DNA from: Massilia alkalitolerans DSM 17462 | Lineage (GTDB): Bacteria; Pseudomonadota; Gammaproteobacteria; Burkholderiales; Burkholderiaceae_D | DNA length: 64,000 nt | NCBI RefSeq assembly: GCF_000427785.1 | Contig: NZ_ATYR01000028.1 | Span: forward strand, 21,671-85,670 | Direction: 5' to 3' | Part shown: positions 9,127-17,797 of the stretch, piece by piece | How the letters are laid out: every line of letters starts with the position of its first letter | How positions within the stretch are numbered: position 1 is the stretch's first letter | Position numbers and translations under genes: made by a program | The notes under the pieces: model-generated | What the model saw: the letters and a program-made list of their open reading frames with translations, nothing else | Databases searched by the model: none | Told to the model about the DNA's origin: nothing

Positions 9127-10028
9127 GAGCGGCTCCCCGGACGGCGCAGGGATGTTGGATACAACATCCGGCGCAGGATCTCACCGGGCGACTGCTCGAT
9201 GCGCGCGGACACGATCGGAATATCGCTCTTGCGGCAAGCCGCGGTGACGATGGCGAAGTGCGCCTCTCGGTTCTGGCGATAGCCTTCCTTCAGGTCGGCG
9301 CCGAAACGGTACACGCCCGCTTCCTGCTCCGGATCGCGGTAGGCCAGGTTCGAAGAAAAGCTGGCGTCCACTTCCGCCTGCGTCTGCAGGCACAGCACGC
9401 GCACGTCGTGGCGCATGCCGCGCAGGCGGACCAATGCCTGCGACAGCGGCGACGGCCAGTCGAGCAGGTCGCTGGCCGCGAAGATGACACTGGGGGATTG
9501 GGCGAAGTGCAGGCTAGCGCGCAGGGTGTCGGCGTCCGGCAGTTCGCCCTCGGCCTGCACGCGGCTGAGCTGCAGCAGCACGCGCTGCAGCTGGCGCGGT
9601 CCGCGCATCGCCGGTGTGAACTGGACCTTGCCGCCGTTCAGGACGGCCAGTCCGAAGGCGTCGCCCTGGCGCTGGGCGATCGCCGCCACACAGCCGAGCA
9701 GCATGCGCGCATAGGCCAGCTTGTCGACGCCTTCCACTTCGCGGCTGGGCTCGAGCATCGAGGCGCTGGCGTCCAGCACCAGCCAGACCGCCACGTGGCT
9801 GTCGCGCTCGGCCTCGCGCACGAAATAGCGGTCGGCGCGCGCCAGCAGCTTCCAGTCGACGCGGCGCCACTCGTCCCCGGGCGCATAGGCCCGGTATTCC
9901 GAGAATTCAACGCCCGCCCCGCGCTCGCGCCCGGCGTGGATGCCATGGCCGAGCCCCGCCAGCACATGGCGGATCACGAGGTCGAGCTTCTGCGTGTGCG
10001 CGATCAGCGCGGTCTTCGCCAGCGACAA
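9123..10028 (-). CDS. DUF58 protein with VWA-like MIDAS motif
   Basis: 301 residues. The DUF58 signature is clear: FSEYRAYAPGDEWRRVDWK (about 42-60) followed by LVLDASASML, a DxSxS metal-ion-dependent adhesion-site motif of a von Willebrand A fold (around 85-95). DUF58 proteins are standard partners of MoxR AAA+ ATPases, and such pairs are thought to act as chaperones or assembly factors for metal-containing or membrane complexes. No signal peptide or membrane helix is seen, so it is probably cytoplasmic. The only available start is TTG at 10028, three bases after the moxR stop and without a good ribosome-binding site. That suggests it is translated by coupling to moxR. Confidence 0.88.
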   Translation of the reverse strand: MSLAKTALIAHTQKLDLVIRHVLAGLGHGIHAGRERGAGVEFSEYRAYAPGDEWRRVDWKLLARADRYFVREAERDSHVAVWLVLDASASMLEPSREVEGVDKLAYARMLLGCVAAIAQRQGDAFGLAVLNGGKVQFTPAMRGPRQLQRVLLQLSRVQAEGELPDADTLRASLHFAQSPSVIFAASDLLDWPSPLSQALVRLRGMRHDVRVLCLQTQAEVDASFSSNLAYRDPEQEAGVYRFGADLKEGYRQNREAHFAIVTAACRKSDIPIVSARIEQSPGEILRRMLYPTSLRRPGSRS

Positions 10029-10030
10029 GA

Positions 10031-11035
10031 TTAATCGACCCGGATCTCGTTGCGCAGGGATTGCAGGATGTCGGCGATGGCGATGCCGTCGGCCTCGGCC
10101 TCGAAGTTGCGCAGCACCCGGTGCGCCAGCACCGGCAGCAGCATGGCCTGGATGTCGTCGCGCGTGACCGCCAGGCGCCCCTGCATCAGGGCGCGCGCTT
10201 TCGAAGCCAGCACCAGGGCCTGGCCGGCGCGCGGGCCGGCGCCCCAGCCGACGTGCTGCTTGACCGCCGCCACCGTGGTGATGGCAGGACGGGTGTTGCG
10301 CACCAGGCGCGTCGCGTAGCGCAGCAGGTGCTCGCCGATCTCGATGTCGCGCACCAGCTGCTGCAGGCGCAGCAGGGTCTCGACCGTCATCGCCGGCTCG
10401 GCGTCGTCCAGTCCCGCGTGGGTGGTGCGCGAGACCATCAGCACCTCCTCGTCCTCGGTCGGATAGACCACGTCGATGCGCAGCAGGAAGCGGTCGAGCT
10501 GGGCTTCCGGCAGCGGATAGGTGCCGGCCTGCTCGATCGGGTTCTGGGTAGCCAGCACGAAGAAGGGGCGCGGCAACTTGTGCGTGGTGCCGGCAAACGT
10601 CACCGCACGCTCCTGCATCGCTTCCAGCAATGCCGACTGGGTCTTGGGCGGTGCGCGGTTGATCTCGTCCGCCAGCAGCACCTGGGTGAACACCGGGCCT
10701 TGCTGGAAGCGGAACACGCGCTGGCGCGTCGTGGTGTCTTCTTCCAGGATCTCGGTGCCGACGATATCCGAGGGCATCAGGTCCGGCGTGAACTGCACGC
10801 GGCGAAATTCCATGTCGGTGGCCTGCGCCAGCGATTTCACCAGGAGGGTCTTGCCCAGGCCCGGCACGCCCTCGACCAGCGCATGGCCGCCGGCCAGCAG
10901 GCAGGTCACCAGCAGGTCGACCACGTCTTCCTGTCCGATGATCACGCGCGCCATGCTGGCCTTCAATGCGTCGATTTTCGCCGTCAGCTCGGCAATTTCC
11001 GTTTCACTCCACGCTACCACTTCACGTTCAGCCAC
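10031..11035 (-). CDS. MoxR-family AAA+ ATPase
   Basis: 334 residues. Walker A is GVPGLGKT (about 56-63, Lys 62), Walker B LLADEINRAPPKTQSALLEA, followed by sensor residues and the C-terminal lid typical of MoxR/RavA-type ATPases; length is normal. These ATPases work with VWA/DUF58 proteins to mature or remodel client proteins. The start is GTG at 11035, with GGGAG about eight bases upstream. It lies between the DUF4159 gene (3 bp gap) and the DUF58 gene. In this operon the likely clients are the TldD/TldE proteins or the Bat-type membrane proteins, which is inference from order alone. Confidence 0.94.
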   Translation of the reverse strand: MAEREVVAWSETEIAELTAKIDALKASMARVIIGQEDVVDLLVTCLLAGGHALVEGVPGLGKTLLVKSLAQATDMEFRRVQFTPDLMPSDIVGTEILEEDTTTRQRVFRFQQGPVFTQVLLADEINRAPPKTQSALLEAMQERAVTFAGTTHKLPRPFFVLATQNPIEQAGTYPLPEAQLDRFLLRIDVVYPTEDEEVLMVSRTTHAGLDDAEPAMTVETLLRLQQLVRDIEIGEHLLRYATRLVRNTRPAITTVAAVKQHVGWGAGPRAGQALVLASKARALMQGRLAVTRDDIQAMLLPVLAHRVLRNFEAEADGIAIADILQSLRNEIRVD

Positions 11036-11038
11036 CGC

Positions 11039-11659
11039 TTACGCTCCCAACGCATATTGAATGATATTGACCGCGAAGCGGGTGTTGTCGACCGCGAGAA
11101 ACCGCTTGTTGCGGAAGTCGTAGTCCCACTCGCATCCGTAGTCCTTGTTCGAGTACAGCAGGCGGATGCGCCCGCCGAACTCGATCGCCTTCAGGTACTC
11201 GTGCACCAGGTCGTCGCCCCAGCCATTGAGTTCCCCGCCGGTGGTCGGCGGCCCGTCGAACTTGAAGAAGCAGGAATACAGCGGGTGCGTATTCGGAATC
11301 TTCTTCAGGGCGGAGGCGCCGAAAATCTTGACCATCTCGGCCTCGAAGGACTTGGCGAACAAGCCGTCGATGTCGTGGTTGCAGTCGTCCACGAAGACGA
11401 AGCCGCCGCCACGCACGTATTTCTCGAGGTTGCGCCGTTCTTGCGGGGTGAACTGCACCAGTTTGTGCCCCGCGAAATAGCAGAACGGCGCCTGCAGCAT
11501 CTTCGGATCCGACAGGGCGACGATGCGCTCCGCCGGATCCACCCGCAAGGTGGTGTACTCGACGAGCGAGTTCAGCACGTTGCTGGGCATACGGATATCC
11601 ACGTCCCAGTCGCCCGATTCGTAGCTCAGGCGCGTGAAGTAGAAATCGTAGTTCGCCAT
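11039..11659 (-). CDS. DUF4159 domain protein
   Basis: 206 residues forming a single DUF4159 domain: YDFYFTRLSYESGDWDVD at the start and a FVFVDDCNHDID segment around 120-130, an arrangement related to glutamine-amidotransferase/GldG-like folds. No signal peptide or membrane helix is visible, unlike many longer DUF4159 proteins that carry a Tat signal. The family is repeatedly linked to MoxR, DUF58 and BatA genes, as here. It starts 16 bp after the tldE-like gene and ends 3 bp before moxR. Biochemical activity is unknown. Confidence 0.85.
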   Translation of the reverse strand: MANYDFYFTRLSYESGDWDVDIRMPSNVLNSLVEYTTLRVDPAERIVALSDPKMLQAPFCYFAGHKLVQFTPQERRNLEKYVRGGGFVFVDDCNHDIDGLFAKSFEAEMVKIFGASALKKIPNTHPLYSCFFKFDGPPTTGGELNGWGDDLVHEYLKAIEFGGRIRLLYSNKDYGCEWDYDFRNKRFLAVDNTRFAVNIIQYALGA

Positions 11660-11675
11660 CAGTGAAAGCCCAAAC

Positions 11676-13013
11676 TCAGACCGCGTCGGACAGCGAGGTG
11701 AAGTTGAAGTCGCGGACCTTCATCGGCGGCAGCACCATCTGGAACGGCACCTCGTCGCCACCGATGATCTCGGGCTTGCCCAGCTCGTCGATGTTGTTGA
11801 GGATGGTGACCGGGCTTTCGTTGAAGCGGAAGTTCTTCACCGGGTGCTTGATCTTGCCGTTCTCGACATAGAAGGTGCCGTCGCGGGTCAGGCCCGTGAT
11901 CAGGAGCGACTGCGGGTCCACCATGCGGATGTACCAGGTACGGGTGACCACGATGCCCTTCTTGGTATCGGCGACCAGCTCGTCCAGCGACTTGGTGCCG
12001 CCGGCCATGATCATGTTGCCATGGCCCGCGGTGGCCTGGTTGCCGGTCTTCTGCGCCCAGAACGGCGAGTAGCCGAGCGAAGCGACGCGGCCGTTCTTGA
12101 TCAGGTCGGTGCGCTTGCGGGCGAGCATGGTCTGGTTGTCCCACGGGGCCACCGGCACGTCCGGATTCCACGGGTCGGCCCAGATATTCACCTGCTCGTC
12201 GAACAGCTTCTCGCCCAGGCGGTTGCCGCCGCCCTTCTTGGCCAGGAAGCTGCGGCCTTCGTCCGCGGCGCGCGCGCCAAAGGAGCTGAACATGTTGCCC
12301 AGGATTTCCGAGGTGGCCGCCGGTTCCAGGATCACGGTGTAGCGGCCCGGCTCCAGCGCCTTCGCATCGACCGAACGCAGCGCCTTGTCGATCGCGATCT
12401 CGGCTGCTTCACGCGCGTTGAAGCGGCGCGCATCGACCGCCGAGCGGGTCACCCAGCCCGAGCCGCGGCCGTCTTCGGTACGCGCGGTGCAGGTGAAGGA
12501 CAGGTCGGTGAATTCCTGGAAGCCGAACACGCCCTTCGAGTTGGCGATGCAGGCGAAACGGGTGCTGTCGGTGAAGAAGCCGGCGGTGACCAGCTTCTTG
12601 GCGCGCGCCTGGCCGATCGAGGCGGCCGCCACTTCGGCGCGGTAGGCCGGGTCGATGGCGGCGGTGCTCGGCACGAAGGTCTTGGTGAGCTGGTATTCCT
12701 GCTTGCCGACGGCCGGCACGAACTCCGGATTCTCCGGCGCCAGGCGCGCCAGTTCCTCGGCGCGGCGCACGGCCTTTTCCAGCGACTTGTCGTCGAACTC
12801 GTTAACGACGGCGGTGCCGACGCGCTTGCCGAAGGCCACGCGCACGGCCAGCTGGGTGTCTTCGGTCAGGCCGGCGGTCGACACGCTGTTGCGTGCGAAG
12901 CGGATGTTACCGGTGCGATTGCCTTCGATCGAGACGCTGCACTCGTCCGCTTTCGAGAAACCGATCACGCGGTCGGCGATGCGTTTTGCTTCTTCCTGGT
13001 TCAGCTGTTTCAT
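11676..13013 (-). CDS. TldE/PmbA-like metalloprotease subunit, copy B
   Basis: About 445 residues of the TldE/PmbA family. In E. coli, TldE forms a heterodimer with TldD that trims peptides, for example the microcin B17 precursor, and degrades CcdA; TldE itself lacks the zinc motif. As expected no HExxxH is present here. The N-terminus (MKQLNQEEAKRIADRVIGFS) has no signal peptide, in contrast to its partner. I chose the ATG at 13013 because AGGGGA lies about five bases upstream; an upstream in-frame TTG at 13031 is less likely. It starts 15 bp after the tldD-like copy B stop. It is clearly paralogous to 14813-16147, with long shared blocks such as WYIRMVDPQSLLITGLTRDG. Confidence 0.9.
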   Translation of the reverse strand: MKQLNQEEAKRIADRVIGFSKADECSVSIEGNRTGNIRFARNSVSTAGLTEDTQLAVRVAFGKRVGTAVVNEFDDKSLEKAVRRAEELARLAPENPEFVPAVGKQEYQLTKTFVPSTAAIDPAYRAEVAAASIGQARAKKLVTAGFFTDSTRFACIANSKGVFGFQEFTDLSFTCTARTEDGRGSGWVTRSAVDARRFNAREAAEIAIDKALRSVDAKALEPGRYTVILEPAATSEILGNMFSSFGARAADEGRSFLAKKGGGNRLGEKLFDEQVNIWADPWNPDVPVAPWDNQTMLARKRTDLIKNGRVASLGYSPFWAQKTGNQATAGHGNMIMAGGTKSLDELVADTKKGIVVTRTWYIRMVDPQSLLITGLTRDGTFYVENGKIKHPVKNFRFNESPVTILNNIDELGKPEIIGGDEVPFQMVLPPMKVRDFNFTSLSDAV

Positions 13014-13027
13014 ATTGTCCCCTTCCC

Positions 13028-14665
13028 TCAACCGATCTTGCGTGCGGTGTTGATGACGTTGATGCCATTGAAGCGCGCGGTACTCGAACCATGCGAGACT
13101 GCGCTCACCTGGCTCGGCTGGCCTTTGCCGTCGAAGAACGAGCCGCCCATGCGCCAGTCGCGCTCGTCGCAGATGGCCGAGCAGGCGTTCCAGAATTCCT
13201 GGGTATTGGTCTGGTAAGCCACGTCTTCCAGCTGGCCGGTGATCTTGCCGTTCTTGATCTCGTAGAACAGCGTGCCGCCGAACTGCGAGTTGTAGCGCTG
13301 CTGGTCGATCGAATACGAGCCGCGGCCCAGGATGTAGATGCCCTTCTTGACGTCCTTGACCAGTTCGTCCGGAGTCAGGCGTGCCTTGCCGGCTTCCAGC
13401 GAGATGTTCGGCATGCGCTGGAACTGGATGGTGCTCCAGCTGTCGGCGTAGGAGCAGCCGTGCGATTCCTTCTCACCGATGATGTGGGCCTGGTCGCGCG
13501 TGGCCTGGTAGTTGACCAGGATGCCGTTGCGGATGATGTCCCACTTCTTGGCCGGTACGCCTTCGTCGTCGTAGCCGATCAGGCCGAGCGAGCCCGGCGT
13601 GGTGCGGTCGGCAACGAAGTTCACGCGCTCGGAGCCGTACTTGAATTTCTTCGACTCCCACTTGTCCAGGCCCACGAAGCTGGTGCCGGCGTAGTTGGCT
13701 TCGTAGCCGAGCACGCGGTCGAGTTCCGTCGGGTGTCCGACGTTTTCGTGGATGGTCAGGAACAGGTGTTCGGGCGACAGCACCAGGTCGTACTTGCCCG
13801 GCTCGACCGACTTGGCGCTGAGCTTGTCGCGCGCCTGCTTGCCCGCCAGCCTGGCGTCCTCGATGATGTCGTAGGAGTTGGTGTACAGGGTGGTCACGCC
13901 GCCGGCGGCCTGCACCTTGTCGCTGGCCTTGGCGTCGAAGTATTCGTAGCCCATGCTCACCGGCGAGGACAGGCCCGCGCGCGAGCGGAACTTGCCGCTG
14001 GCCTTGTCGACCGCGGTCGCATTGATCGGCGCCCACAGGCGGTGGATGTCCTGGTCGATGTAGGAGCCGTCGGTGGAGGCGAAGTACTTCTGCTGGTTGA
14101 TCTGGAACAGCGACGCGGTCATGAAGCTCGCGCCGGCGGCCATGCCCGCCTTGTTGGCGGCGATCAGCATCTCGGCCTTGTCCTTGACCGGGATGCCGCG
14201 CCAGTCCTTCTTGACCGGGGTGGCCCAGGCCACTTCGCCCACGCCTTTTACGGGGGCGAGGCGCACCGGCTCGGTCTGCAGCTTGGCGTTGGCCTTGGCG
14301 ATGGCCACCGCCTGGCGCGCGGCGTTGGCGATGCCGTCCGGGGTCAGGTTGTTGGTCGAGGCGAAGCCGTAGGCGCCGTTGGCGATCACGCGCACGCCGA
14401 CGCCGGTCGATTCGGTGTTGCTGATGTTCTCGACGTTCAAGTCGCGCGTGATGATGAACTGGTTCAGGTAGCGTCCGATGCGCACGTCGCAGTAGGACGC
14501 GCCGGCCTTGGTGGCGGCGTTCAACGCGGTGTCGGCCAAGGCCTTCTTGGCGCTGGTGGGCATGACGCTCATCAGTTCATCGGCGGCGATGGCGTTGCCG
14601 AAGACGGGGATGAGCATGGCGCCCGCGGTGCCGGCGCCAATCTGGAGGAATTTACGACGTTCCAT
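13028..14665 (-). CDS. Tat-exported TldD-like metalloprotease, copy B
   Basis: 545 residues. Residues 1-28 form a twin-arginine signal: MERRKFLQIG, a hydrophobic stretch and an AIAADE cleavage region. The mature part is a TldD-type protease with the HExxxH zinc motif HENVGH (His 306, Glu 307, His 311). E. coli TldD is 481 residues and has no such signal. Near the C-terminus the segment expected to hold the third zinc ligand (Cys in the CGK.GQ motif of E. coli TldD) reads FFDGKGQP, with Asp (about 512) in its place. The alignment is by eye. It is the third gene of the operon and pairs with the TldE-like copy B. The start ATG has only a weak GGAA upstream. Confidence 0.9.
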   Translation of the reverse strand: MERRKFLQIGAGTAGAMLIPVFGNAIAADELMSVMPTSAKKALADTALNAATKAGASYCDVRIGRYLNQFIITRDLNVENISNTESTGVGVRVIANGAYGFASTNNLTPDGIANAARQAVAIAKANAKLQTEPVRLAPVKGVGEVAWATPVKKDWRGIPVKDKAEMLIAANKAGMAAGASFMTASLFQINQQKYFASTDGSYIDQDIHRLWAPINATAVDKASGKFRSRAGLSSPVSMGYEYFDAKASDKVQAAGGVTTLYTNSYDIIEDARLAGKQARDKLSAKSVEPGKYDLVLSPEHLFLTIHENVGHPTELDRVLGYEANYAGTSFVGLDKWESKKFKYGSERVNFVADRTTPGSLGLIGYDDEGVPAKKWDIIRNGILVNYQATRDQAHIIGEKESHGCSYADSWSTIQFQRMPNISLEAGKARLTPDELVKDVKKGIYILGRGSYSIDQQRYNSQFGGTLFYEIKNGKITGQLEDVAYQTNTQEFWNACSAICDERDWRMGGSFFDGKGQPSQVSAVSHGSSTARFNGINVINTARKIG

Positions 14666-14702
14666 GTGTGTTTTCCGTATGCGTTCACCCGCGGCCCGAG
14701 AA

Positions 14703-14785
14703 CGTCATCCCGGCGCAGGCCGGGATCCAAGTTTAACGCCGACACGACGCAGCGGAATTGGATTCCGGCCTTCGCCGGAATGACG
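14703..14785. repeat. Palindromic intergenic repeat, copy A
   Basis: Two inverted arms face each other: CGTCATCCCGGCGCAGGC... and its partner ending ...TTCGCCGGAATGACG, each arm being a GC-rich hairpin ending in GGATCCAA or TTGGATTCC. The same family recurs at 20686-20774 and 54125-54212. This copy lies inside the tldD operon, between the two tldD/tldE pairs, where it could stabilise or attenuate mRNA. It resembles REP/BIME-type elements. Confidence 0.8.
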
Positions 14786-14812
14786 GTTTTAAGGCCGCGG
14801 GATAACTGTTGC

Positions 14813-16147
14813 TTAAACCGCGTCCGACAGCGACGTGAAGTTGAAATCGCGGATCTTCATCGACGGGATCAGCATCGAGTAGTTCGCCTCGTCGCCGCCG
14901 ATCACCAGCGGCTTGCCGATCTCCTCGATGTTGTTCAGCATGCTCACCGGGCTCTCGTTGAAGCGGAAGTTCTTGATCGGGTGCTTGACCTTGCCGTTCT
15001 CGATGTAGAAAGTGCCGTCGCGGGTCAGGCCCGTCACCAGCACCGACTGCGGGTCCACCATGCGGATGTACCAGGTGCGGGTCACCAGCACGCCCTTCTT
15101 GGTGTTGGCGATCAGCTCGGCCGTGCTCTTGTCAGTGCCGGCCATGATGATGTTGCCGGCGCTGCCGATGGCGCGCTGGCCCTTCTGCTTGGCCCAGTAC
15201 TGCGAGTAGTTCAGCGCATTGATGCGGCCGTCCTTCACCAGGTGGGTCCGTTCGCGCGGCAGCATGTTGCCGTCCCACGGCAGCACCGGCACGTCCTTGT
15301 CCCACGGGTCGGACCAGATGTTGACCTGCTGGTCGAACAGTTTGTCGCCCAGGCGGTTCTGGCCGCCTTTTTTCGACAGGAAGCTGCGGCCCTCGTCGGC
15401 CATGCGGGCATTGAAGCCGCCGATCATGAAGGTCAGGAGGTCGCTGGTGGCGGATGGCTCCATCACCACGGTGTAGCGGCCCGGCTCGAGGGCCTTGGCG
15501 TCCACCGAGCGCAGCGCCTTCTCGATGGCCACGTCGGCCGCTTCGCGCGGATCGAAACGGGCGACGTCGCGCGCCGAGCGCTTGACCCAGCCCGAACCGC
15601 GGCCGTCTTCGGTCCGCACGGTGCAGGTGAAGTCGAGCGAGGTGGCGACCTGGTGGCCGAACACGCCGTTCGAGTTGGCCACGGTTTCAAACGTTTCGCG
15701 GTCGGTGAAGAAGCCGGCCGAGACCAGGCCCTTCTTGCGGCAGGCTTCCATCGCGTAGGCGGCGGCCTGGGCGCGGAATTCCGGGTCAATCTCGGCGGTG
15801 CGCTTGACGTAGGTCTCGGACGACTTGTAGCCGGTCTTGGCGATCGCCGGCATGAATTCCGGATTCTCCGGCGCCAGGCGCGCCAGGTCCTCGGCGCGGC
15901 GCACGGCTTTTTCCAGCGACTTGTCGTCGAACTCGTTGATGGTGGCGGTGCCCTGGCGCTTGCCGAAGGCCACCTGCACGGTGAGGCGGGTATCGTCGGC
16001 CAGGCCGGCGGTGGACACGGCGTTACGTGCGAAACGGATGTTGCCGATGCGGGCGCCTTCGATGTTGACGATGCACTCGTCGGCCTTCGAGAGCGACAGC
16101 ACCCGGTCGGTGATGCGCTTGGTCTGGTCCTGGGTAAGGATGCTCAT
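14813..16147 (-). CDS. TldE/PmbA-like metalloprotease subunit, copy A
   Basis: 444 residues, TldE/PmbA family, without HExxxH and without a signal peptide (MSILTQDQTKRITDRVLSLS). It shares most of its length with copy B (11676-13013), for example RFARNAVSTAGL, FDDKSLEKAVRRAE and the C-terminal RDFNFTSLSDAV, so the two arose by duplication. AGAGGA upstream of the ATG supports the start, which is 15 bp after the stop of the tldD-like copy A. The likely role is the non-catalytic partner of the exported TldD-like protein in a heterodimeric peptidase. How it would reach the periplasm without its own signal is open. Confidence 0.9.
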   Translation of the reverse strand: MSILTQDQTKRITDRVLSLSKADECIVNIEGARIGNIRFARNAVSTAGLADDTRLTVQVAFGKRQGTATINEFDDKSLEKAVRRAEDLARLAPENPEFMPAIAKTGYKSSETYVKRTAEIDPEFRAQAAAYAMEACRKKGLVSAGFFTDRETFETVANSNGVFGHQVATSLDFTCTVRTEDGRGSGWVKRSARDVARFDPREAADVAIEKALRSVDAKALEPGRYTVVMEPSATSDLLTFMIGGFNARMADEGRSFLSKKGGQNRLGDKLFDQQVNIWSDPWDKDVPVLPWDGNMLPRERTHLVKDGRINALNYSQYWAKQKGQRAIGSAGNIIMAGTDKSTAELIANTKKGVLVTRTWYIRMVDPQSVLVTGLTRDGTFYIENGKVKHPIKNFRFNESPVSMLNNIEEIGKPLVIGGDEANYSMLIPSMKIRDFNFTSLSDAV

Positions 16148-16162
16148 GAGGGTCCTCTTGCC

Positions 16163-17797
16163 TTAGCCGATCTTGCGGGCGGTGTTGATCACGTTGATGC
16201 CGTTGAAGCGCGCGGTCGACGACCCGTGCGACACGATGCTGATCTGCGGCGGCTGGCCCTTGCCGTCGAAGAAGGAGCCGCCCATGCGCCAGTCGCGCTC
16301 GTCGCAGATGGCGGTGCAGGCGGTCCAGAATTCCTGGGTGTTGGCCTGGTAGGCCACGTCTTCCAGCATCTGGCCGATCTTGCCGTCCTTGATCTCGTAG
16401 AACAGCTGGCCGCCGAACTGGGCGTTGTAGCGCTGCTGGTCGATTGAGAAGGAGCCGTCGCCGACGATGTAGATGCCCTTCTTGATGTCCTTGACCATCT
16501 CGTCCGGGGTCAGCTTCTTCTTGCCCGCCGCGAGCGACACGTTCGGCATGCGCTGGAACTGCACCGAGTTCCACGAGTCGGCGTACGAGCAGCCGTGCGA
16601 TTCCTTCTCGCCGATGATGTGGGCCTGGTCGCGGGTGGCCTGGTAGTTGACCAGGATGCCGTCCTTGATGATGTCCCACTTCTTGGTCTTGACGCCTTCA
16701 TCGTCGTAGCCGATGGCGCCGAGCGAACCCGGGGTCGTCTTGTCGGCGAACAGGTTGACGATCGGGTTACCGTATTTAAACTTCTTCGATTCCCATTTAT
16801 CCAGGGTGGCGAAGCTGGTGCCGGCGTAGTTGGCTTCGTAGCCGAGCACACGGTCCAGTTCCGTCGGGTGTCCAACGTTTTCGTGGATGGTCAGCCACAG
16901 GTGTTCCGGCGACAGCATCAGGTCGTACTTGCCCGGGAGGACCGATTTGGCGGTCAGCTTGGCCTTGGCATCGCGGCCCGCGGCGCGCGCGTCCTCGATG
17001 ATGTCGTAGGTATCGGTGTACAGGGTAGCAACGCCGCCCGCAGCCTTGATCTTGTGCTCCTTGAGGCCATCCAGGTATTCATAGCCCTTGCCGACCGGCG
17101 CACCCAGGCCGGAGCGCGAGCGGAACTTGCCGGTGGTCTTGTCGACGGCGGTCGCCTGGAACGGGGCCCACAGGCGGTGCACGTCCTGCTCGATGTAGGA
17201 GCCGTCGGTGGAGGCGAAGTACTTCTGCTGGTTCACCTGGAACAGCATCGAATTCATGAAGGTCGCGCCGCCCTCCATGCCGGCCTTGTTGGCGGCGATG
17301 AGCAGGTCTGCCTTCTCCTTGATCGGCACCGCGCGCCAGTCCTTCTTGATCGGGGTGGACCAGGAGACATCGCCGACGCCCTTCACTGGTGCAAGGCGCA
17401 CCGGTTCGGACTGCAGCTTGGCATTGGCCTTGGCAATCGCCACCGCCTGGCGCGCCGCATTGGCGATGCCGTCGTTGCTCATGTCCGAGGTGGCGGCAAA
17501 GCCGTAGGCGCCGTTCGCGATCACGCGCACGCCGACGCCGGCCGACTCGGTGTTCGCCACGTTCTCCACGTTCAGGTCGCGCGTGGTGATGAACTGGTTC
17601 AGGTAGCGGCCGATGCGCACGTCGGCATAGCTGGCGCCGGCCTTGGTGGCGGCGTTCAGCGCGACGTCGGCCAGCGCCTTCTTGGCGGCCGTGGGCATGG
17701 AGCTGAGCAGTTCGTCCGCGGCAATCGCGCGGGTGAAGGGGACGAGCGTGGAGGCGAGCGCCAGGCTGCTGAAATTGAGAAAGGTACGGCGTTCCAT
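16163..17797 (-). CDS. Tat-exported TldD-like metalloprotease, copy A
   Basis: 544 residues, first gene of the operon. The twin-arginine signal is MERRTFLNFSS...FTRAIAADE. The zinc motif HENVGH spans His 305 to His 310. As in copy B, the C-terminal region reads FFDGKGQP, placing Asp (about 511) where E. coli TldD has its Cys zinc ligand. The start at 17797 is preceded by AGGAG at about five bases; an ATG six codons upstream has no such site. Domain content and length match copy B almost residue by residue. Known family role: cleavage of unfolded peptides and maturation of modified peptides together with TldE. Here the signal predicts action outside the cytoplasm. Confidence 0.91.
   Translation of the reverse strand: MERRTFLNFSSLALASTLVPFTRAIAADELLSSMPTAAKKALADVALNAATKAGASYADVRIGRYLNQFITTRDLNVENVANTESAGVGVRVIANGAYGFAATSDMSNDGIANAARQAVAIAKANAKLQSEPVRLAPVKGVGDVSWSTPIKKDWRAVPIKEKADLLIAANKAGMEGGATFMNSMLFQVNQQKYFASTDGSYIEQDVHRLWAPFQATAVDKTTGKFRSRSGLGAPVGKGYEYLDGLKEHKIKAAGGVATLYTDTYDIIEDARAAGRDAKAKLTAKSVLPGKYDLMLSPEHLWLTIHENVGHPTELDRVLGYEANYAGTSFATLDKWESKKFKYGNPIVNLFADKTTPGSLGAIGYDDEGVKTKKWDIIKDGILVNYQATRDQAHIIGEKESHGCSYADSWNSVQFQRMPNVSLAAGKKKLTPDEMVKDIKKGIYIVGDGSFSIDQQRYNAQFGGQLFYEIKDGKIGQMLEDVAYQANTQEFWTACTAICDERDWRMGGSFFDGKGQPPQISIVSHGSSTARFNGINVINTARKIG

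Noticed and set aside
12893..16447. A 1,184-residue open frame antisense to the tldD/tldE genes
   Set aside because: Low-complexity Val/Ala/Gly/Arg composition and no motif; the opposite strand carries clear TldD/TldE proteins.
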